NCBI GenBank assembly: GCA_900554345.1
Contig: USHH01000140.1
Coordinates: forward strand, 1 to 6,096
Reading direction: 5' to 3'
Length of the DNA: 6,096 nt
DNA from: an uncultured Bacteroidales bacterium
GTDB lineage: Bacteria; Bacteroidota; Bacteroidia; Bacteroidales; Muribaculaceae
Part shown: piece by piece, positions 1 to 6,096 of the stretch
Position numbering within the stretch: position 1 is the first letter of the stretch
Layout of the letters: each line of letters begins with the position of its first letter
Made by a program: the position numbers and the translations under genes
The notes under the pieces: model-generated
Database searches by the model: none
Seen by the model: the letters and a program-made list of their open reading frames with translations, nothing else
Told to the model about the DNA's origin: nothing

Positions 1-3037
<3,037 letters not shown>

Positions 3038-3063
3038 TTCTTATGGAGTGGTGTTTTGATTTT
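3038..3063 (-). promoter_or_regulatory. secA translation start region
   Basis: These 26 nt separate the stop codon of the PafA-like gene from the secA ATG. Read on the minus strand the stretch is A-rich (it ends CATAAGAAA just before ATG) and has no GGAGG-like Shine-Dalgarno. An A-rich leader without a Shine-Dalgarno is common in Bacteroidetes. I see neither a hairpin that would end transcription nor a clear TAnnTTTG promoter element, so secA is probably read from upstream. Confidence 0.35.
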
Positions 3064-3891
3064 TTACTGAGTCGGTTGTCTGAATTTCACGGAGAGAGGG
3101 CTTGACGCCGACCCGTTCGGGGCCCTGATGCGGAGTATGCCGCTGACCGTTGGGGCGAAAGCCGTGGCGTCGACCGGAGAGGCGACCTCCATGGCCTCCA
3201 CATAAGGGGCCCAGATGAAGCCCGGGGTCAGGGCGGGTGAGAGACGAGTCTGTTTGCTTACCGTGGGGAAATGGAGGTCGTCGACCACGGCCCAGCCGGG
3301 CGCGAACTCCACGAATATATCGCCGGAGACCTTCGGGTCGAGGCTTCGGCGCAGGGCGACGAGCTCCGGAGAGCCACCCTCCAGCACGTCGCGCATGGTG
3401 TATGCCGTATTGACGCCGCTCATGCGGCAGAGGAAGTCGCGGCTCTCCCGGGCCAGCTCCTCGGTGTCGAGGCGCGCGGCCTCGATGGCGTCGCGGTCGA
3501 GGAAGAGCTCGTTGCCGATGAATGCCGAGACGTAGCTGCCGTTGCCGTGGCGGGCCGTCAGATAGGAGTTGAGCAGGCTCATGGCGCGCTTCATGGAGAA
3601 GTCGCCTCCGGGCAGACGGTATCTGGGGTCATCCGGCATCGCGTCGTCGAAATAGCCGGTGCCTGAGAGGAACACCACGACGTTGTCGCGCCCCACGTAT
3701 TGGTCGAGGGCGTCGAAGAGGCGTCCGAGCTGGGCGTCGAGGCGCACGTATGTGTCGGCGAGTTCCGCCCTGTTGTCGTTGTCGCGCCCGTACTTATACG
3801 GGGCGGCCGTGTAGCCGATGTTGAGCATGTCCATCACGTCGCCGCGGCTGCCGAGATGCAGCTCCTTCAGATAGTCGATGGCGAGGTCGGT
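3064..3891 (-). CDS. C-terminal part of the PafA-like protein (frame restored after shift)
   Basis: This frame carries the rest of the PafA-like protein. Real homology begins at TDLAIDYLKELHLG near 3891. The GTG at 3837 is only the first internal start codon and is unlikely to be used naturally. DTYVRLDAQLGRLFDALD matches the PafA helix after the metal site. The PafA motif STDYxGHxFG (Asp and His ligands) is replaced by GYTAAPYKYG, and LSADHGA (Asp and His ligands) by LSGTGYF, so four zinc ligands appear lost. The last His ligand region (TTHS...YDSHIPL) is replaced by SKQTRLSPALTPGF. The closing segment FAPTVSGILRIRAPNGS is typical of the family. The stop is TAA at 3064-3066. The part is probably translated only if the frameshift is a sequence error or is bypassed. 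Confidence 0.7.
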   Translation of the reverse strand, partial: TDLAIDYLKELHLGSRGDVMDMLNIGYTAAPYKYGRDNDNRAELADTYVRLDAQLGRLFDALDQYVGRDNVVVFLSGTGYFDDAMPDDPRYRLPGGDFSMKRAMSLLNSYLTARHGNGSYVSAFIGNELFLDRDAIEAARLDTEELARESRDFLCRMSGVNTAYTMRDVLEGGSPELVALRRSLDPKVSGDIFVEFAPGWAVVDDLHFPTVSKQTRLSPALTPGFIWAPYVEAMEVASPVDATAFAPTVSGILRIRAPNGSASSPLSVKFRQPTQ

Positions 3892-4651
3892 TGGCCAGCG
3901 GCGTGGAGCTGAACATCCGGTAGACGTCCTTGTCGCTGCGCGGGAAGGAATGGTTGAAGTCTACAAGGCGTTTCTGCGCCGGGAGGCCCGGATAGCTGGC
4001 CGCCGGGAGCATTGGTTTCCAGCGCATGTTGTCGATGCGCGAGGCCACGGAAGAGCCGTAGTTGCGGGTATTGATCACCTGCGGCACGTCCTTGTAGTAG
4101 GTGGTGGTGGCCCACTGTCCGGTGTTCTCGTTGAGCCAGAAGGCGGAGTTTCCGGCGTGGCCGGCCATGATTATGGCCTGCTGGGCGTCGGGGGCGATGG
4201 AGTATATCGCGTTGAAGCCCACGCCGTCGACGGCCACCTCGTCGGAGATGGTGGAGAGACGCAGGGAGGCGGGAGAGTATGTGTCGCTGGTGTAGTTGCC
4301 GATGCTTGCCGGGTCGTTGAGCACGGGGCGTGTCTGGCCGGCGGCGGGGTCGTAGACCCTGGAGCCTGTGACTCCGGATGCGGAGGGGTAGTTGCCGGTG
4401 AAGACCATGGCGGTGCCGCTGGCTATGTCGAGCCCGTCGACTCCGAAGTCCATGTCCTTGAGATAGACACCCTCGCGCATGAGCTTGCGGAACCCTTTCT
4501 CTCCGAAAAGGCCCTGCAGGTATTCTATGTAATCGGTGCGGAGCTGGTCAACGACGATTCCTACCACGAGGCGCGGCCTTGCGGGGCTTGCCTGAAGCAC
4601 GGTTTGAAACCCGACGAGACTTATCAGCACCGATGTCACTAATCGGTTCAT
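3794..4651 (-). CDS. N-terminal part of the PafA-like protein (ends out of frame)
   Basis: The ATG at 4651 is the start because the same frame has a TAG stop 24 nt upstream. Residues 1-22 form a signal peptide (MNRL, hydrophobic core, cleavage near LQA-SP), so the product should leave the cytoplasm. RPRLVVGIVVDQLR (25-38) matches the PafA start, and Asp35 matches the first metal-ligand Asp. In the nucleophile region PafA has TAIGHTSIYTG, whereas here it reads IASGTAMVFTG (76-86), so Ile76 replaces the nucleophilic Thr. The Asn that contacts substrate (PafA GNDW) is Ser in GSRV (96-99). The Lys and Arg of PafA LKDRA are Asp and Gln in the APDAQQA segment. AGHAGNSAFWL (163-173) is well conserved, so the fold seems intact. 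True homology stops at Asn254. The following residues, up to the stop at 3794, are out-of-frame translation. Confidence 0.75.
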   Translation of the reverse strand: MNRLVTSVLISLVGFQTVLQASPARPRLVVGIVVDQLRTDYIEYLQGLFGEKGFRKLMREGVYLKDMDFGVDGLDIASGTAMVFTGNYPSASGVTGSRVYDPAAGQTRPVLNDPASIGNYTSDTYSPASLRLSTISDEVAVDGVGFNAIYSIAPDAQQAIIMAGHAGNSAFWLNENTGQWATTTYYKDVPQVINTRNYGSSVASRIDNMRWKPMLPAASYPGLPAQKRLVDFNHSFPRSDKDVYRMFSSTPLANRPRHRLSEGAASRQPRRRDGHAQHRLHGRPV

Positions 4652-5894
4652 TTCTATTATAACTCTCTTTATACGCTATTATTGCGTAAGTTGCCGAAAG
4701 GATGAGGGCCGAGGCCATCCAGGGGAAGACGGCGGGGTCGGCGCTCTGGCGCTGCATTGGCCAGACGGCGAGCAGCACGGCGATCACGGCGATATTGTAG
4801 AATGCGACGGCCCTTGCCAGGGGCTGCGTCGCCCTCCGCCAGAGGCAGGCTCCGGCTATGAGCTGCAGTGGATTGAGCCAGATGGCGAGCATGTTGGGAG
4901 AGGTGGCCTCGTGGCTCGAGAAGAAGACGAGGAAGCACACCAGACACCCGGCGAGCCCCGTGAGGCAGAAGAAGAGGGAGTTCCACCACTTCACGATTCT
5001 GCGGCGCCACCACTCCGCGACCGCCACGGCCACGCTGACGGCGAGCACCAGGAGCGCCACGGCCATGGGGCCGCGGTGCCAGGGGGTGGGGGGCAGCTGC
5101 TGCGGGCCGCGCCCCTCCACTATCACATGCTCCTCCTTCACCATGGGGCGCCCGTCGGAGAAACGGGCGGTCTGCATCCTCTGCATCATCTCGAGGGGGA
5201 CGAACATCTCGTCGCGCCCGGTGAGCTCATGGTCGAGCCCGGAGCCGAGCACGAGGTCGATGCCGAACTGATACCAGGGGTAATTCCTGTTGTATGCCCT
5301 CATCTCGCTGCGGTAGGTGCCGTAGGTGAGGCTGTCGCTGAATATCGGCCTCACATGAGTGGCCTCCTCGAGGCGGTCGATGATGCGTGTGGCGCAGTTG
5401 TCCCTGACGTAATTGTAGCGGTAGGTGCGCATGTCGGGGAGGCTCTCGCGCCGCAGCATGGCGCGCATCGCGGAGGCTTCCTGCGGGGTGAGGTTGAGCA
5501 CCTGCTCCACCACGCGGCGACCGGTCTGAAGATATTCGGGGATGAAGAAGGTGAACGGGCATCCGCCCACCATGTAGTCGGTCTCCCCCTTCACGAAGCG
5601 GTAGACGAAATGAGGCCTGTTGAAGTCGAAGAGGCCGTAGTTCCACACGGAGTCGACGCCTCCCGCGGCCTGCACGCGGATGGCCGAGTGGCCGTAGAGC
5701 TCGTAGATCTCGCTTCCCGGCCAGCAGGTGATGATGCTTACGCGGAGCGAGGAGTCGGGGCGTGCGGCGGCGGCTGCCTCGGCGAGCGGGGCCGGAGTCG
5801 CCGCGGCGCGCGTGGAGGGCAGAAACCACAGCAGCGCCATGACGGCCAGAGCCGTCACGGCGCCAATGCGGCTGTATGTGTGTGGCGCTTTCAA
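4548..5894 (-). CDS. lnb: Lnb-type lipoprotein N-acyltransferase (DUF4105, periplasmic domain plus five TM segments)
   Basis: The product (448 residues) has the DUF4105/Lnb architecture. Lnb is reported from Bacteroides as the enzyme that adds the N-terminal acyl chain to lipoproteins, the role Lnt has in Proteobacteria. A signal sequence or anchor spans about 9-31. The periplasmic domain starts with SIITCWPGSEIYELYGHSAIRV-like sequence (His69), followed by NYGLFDFNRPHFVYRF (85-100) and RDNCATRIIDRLE (164-176, Cys167). His before Cys suggests a permuted papain-like thiol site; this is my inference. Five hydrophobic segments follow at about 277-294, 305-326, 333-351, 362-380 and 389-408. Residues 410-448 form a basic tail read inside the start of the next gene. 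The start is TTG at 5894. No ATG lies between it and the upstream in-frame stop, and the next choices (Val13 GTG, Met19) would cut into the signal sequence. It lies 7 nt after asnS, so it is probably translated from the same mRNA. The family is certain; the acylation role rests on homology. Confidence 0.9.
   Translation of the reverse strand: MKAPHTYSRIGAVTALAVMALLWFLPSTRAAATPAPLAEAAAAARPDSSLRVSIITCWPGSEIYELYGHSAIRVQAAGGVDSVWNYGLFDFNRPHFVYRFVKGETDYMVGGCPFTFFIPEYLQTGRRVVEQVLNLTPQEASAMRAMLRRESLPDMRTYRYNYVRDNCATRIIDRLEEATHVRPIFSDSLTYGTYRSEMRAYNRNYPWYQFGIDLVLGSGLDHELTGRDEMFVPLEMMQRMQTARFSDGRPMVKEEHVIVEGRGPQQLPPTPWHRGPMAVALLVLAVSVAVAVAEWWRRRIVKWWNSLFFCLTGLAGCLVCFLVFFSSHEATSPNMLAIWLNPLQLIAGACLWRRATQPLARAVAFYNIAVIAVLLAVWPMQRQSADPAVFPWMASALILSATYAIIAYKESYNRNEPISDIGADKSRRVSNRASGKPRKAAPRGRNRR
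4652..4680 (-). promoter_or_regulatory. AT-rich start region of the PafA-like gene, inside the lnb 3' end
   Basis: Just upstream of the ATG at 4651 the minus strand is AT-rich in an otherwise GC-rich window. It contains AAAGAGAG (plus-strand 4663-4670) about 11 nt before the start, a weak candidate ribosome site. The third frame holds a cluster of stops here (TAA 4657-4659, TAG 4654-4656, TGA 4648-4650). The AT-richness may keep the start codon unpaired. It could also hide a weak promoter, but no convincing TAnnTTTG box was found. Confidence 0.3.
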
Positions 5895-5901
5895 CAGGGG
5901 C

Positions 5902-6096
5902 TTAGAATTCGCAGTTGTTGGGGAAGCGCGGGAAGGGGATCACGTCGCGGATGTTCTGCATGCCGGTGACGAAGAGCACCAGACGCTCGAAGCCCAGACC
6001 GAAGCCCGCATGGCGGCAGGAACCGTAACGGCGCAGGTCGCAGTAGTACTTGTACTGTGCCGGATCCATCCCGAGCTCGCCGATGCGGCGCTCGAG
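5902..6096 (-). CDS. asnS: Asparaginyl-tRNA synthetase, C-terminal end (N-terminus beyond window edge)
   Basis: Sixty-four codons and a TAA stop are visible. AsnRS charges tRNA-Asn with asparagine in the cytoplasm using a class II catalytic core. The fragment holds the end of that core: [20 protein letters not shown], with class II motif 3 in [10 protein letters not shown] (residues 31-40 of the fragment, conserved Arg38), followed by the characteristic ending [21 protein letters not shown]. This ending separates AsnRS from the related AspRS and LysRS. The gene runs in from the right-hand window edge and stops 7 nt before the lnb start, which suggests it heads or belongs to the same transcript. 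Confidence 0.95.
   Translation of the reverse strand, partial: LERRIGELGMDPAQYKYYCDLRRYGSCRHAGFGLGFERLVLFVTGMQNIRDVIPFPRFPNNCEF

Larger units (their letters stand above)
3064..4651 (-). pseudogene. PafA-like alkaline phosphatase superfamily protein, split by a frameshift; predicted catalytically inactive
   Basis: Two overlapping reading frames together encode one exported protein of about 528 residues, the usual length of PafA-type phosphatases in Bacteroidetes. The first frame runs from ATG at 4651 to about 3890 and the second from about 3891 to TAA at 3064. Both halves align with PafA along their length, and the C-terminal TDxAPTxxxxLxIxxPNG-like segment is recognisable. At the junction, STPLAN must be followed by TDLAIDYLK, and the frames differ by 3n+2 missing bases or one extra base. 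Both halves keep normal codon use, which fits a recent mutation or a sequencing or assembly error more than an old pseudogene. Compared with PafA as I remember it, nearly all catalytic positions are changed (see the two part entries). The gene lies between lnb, which it overlaps by 104 nt, and secA, 26 nt downstream. It is probably periplasmic. The substrate or partner is unknown. Confidence 0.8.

Noticed and set aside
3885..3900. Programmed ribosomal frameshift in the PafA-like gene
   Set aside because: No X XXY YYZ slippery heptamer, clear stem-loop or internal Shine-Dalgarno is visible, and homologues suggest that residues are missing at the junction.
3878..4642. Plus-strand open frame of 254 residues opposite the PafA-like gene
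   Set aside because: It is rich in Gly, Val and His with no domain, and lies opposite a recognisable exported protein, so it is an antisense shadow.
4652..4720. Bacteroidetes-type promoter for the PafA-like gene
   Set aside because: The stretch is AT-rich, but I could not place a convincing TAnnTTTG element with a TTTG-type upstream box, and the gene overlaps lnb, so readthrough transcription is simpler.
4911..5969. Plus-strand open frame of 352 residues opposite lnb
   Set aside because: Its composition (His, Gly, Ala, Glu repeats) is typical of antisense of GC-rich code. The minus-strand Lnb has a signal sequence, conserved motifs and five membrane segments.

Overview
The window comes from a Bacteroidales-like bacterium with high GC, roughly 60% or more by eye. 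The evidence is a SecA with the long insertions typical of Bacteroidetes, a DUF4105/Lnb-type membrane protein, a PafA-like member of the alkaline phosphatase superfamily, and a general lack of strong Shine-Dalgarno sites. A family-level guess such as Muribaculaceae is tentative.

All genes lie on the minus strand and are tightly packed, so transcription runs from high to low coordinates: asnS 3' end (5902-6096), 7-nt gap, lnb/DUF4105 (4548-5894), 104-nt overlap, PafA-like protein split by a frameshift (3064-4651), 26-nt gap, secA (1-3037, C-terminus outside the window). No tRNA, rRNA, CRISPR array, insertion sequence or clear terminator was seen. The only stretch without a gene longer than a few bases is the 26-nt gap before secA. 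The order suggests one operon that joins translation (AsnRS), lipoprotein N-acylation (Lnb), an envelope protein with a phosphatase fold, and the motor of the Sec export pathway.

The points most worth a second look are: (1) the PafA-like protein keeps the fold and the first metal-ligand Asp, but appears to have lost the nucleophile, nearly all other zinc ligands and the substrate-contact residues, so it looks like a pseudoenzyme; (2) the same gene has a frameshift near 3886-3896; (3) codon use changes sharply inside secA near 575-615, which suggests recombination or a chimeric assembly; (4) lnb runs 104 nt into the PafA-like gene, giving it a basic tail. The window looks mainly like conserved core Bacteroidales sequence, not an accessory island. 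I found no clearly new multi-gene system, only an interesting envelope gene pair next to secA.
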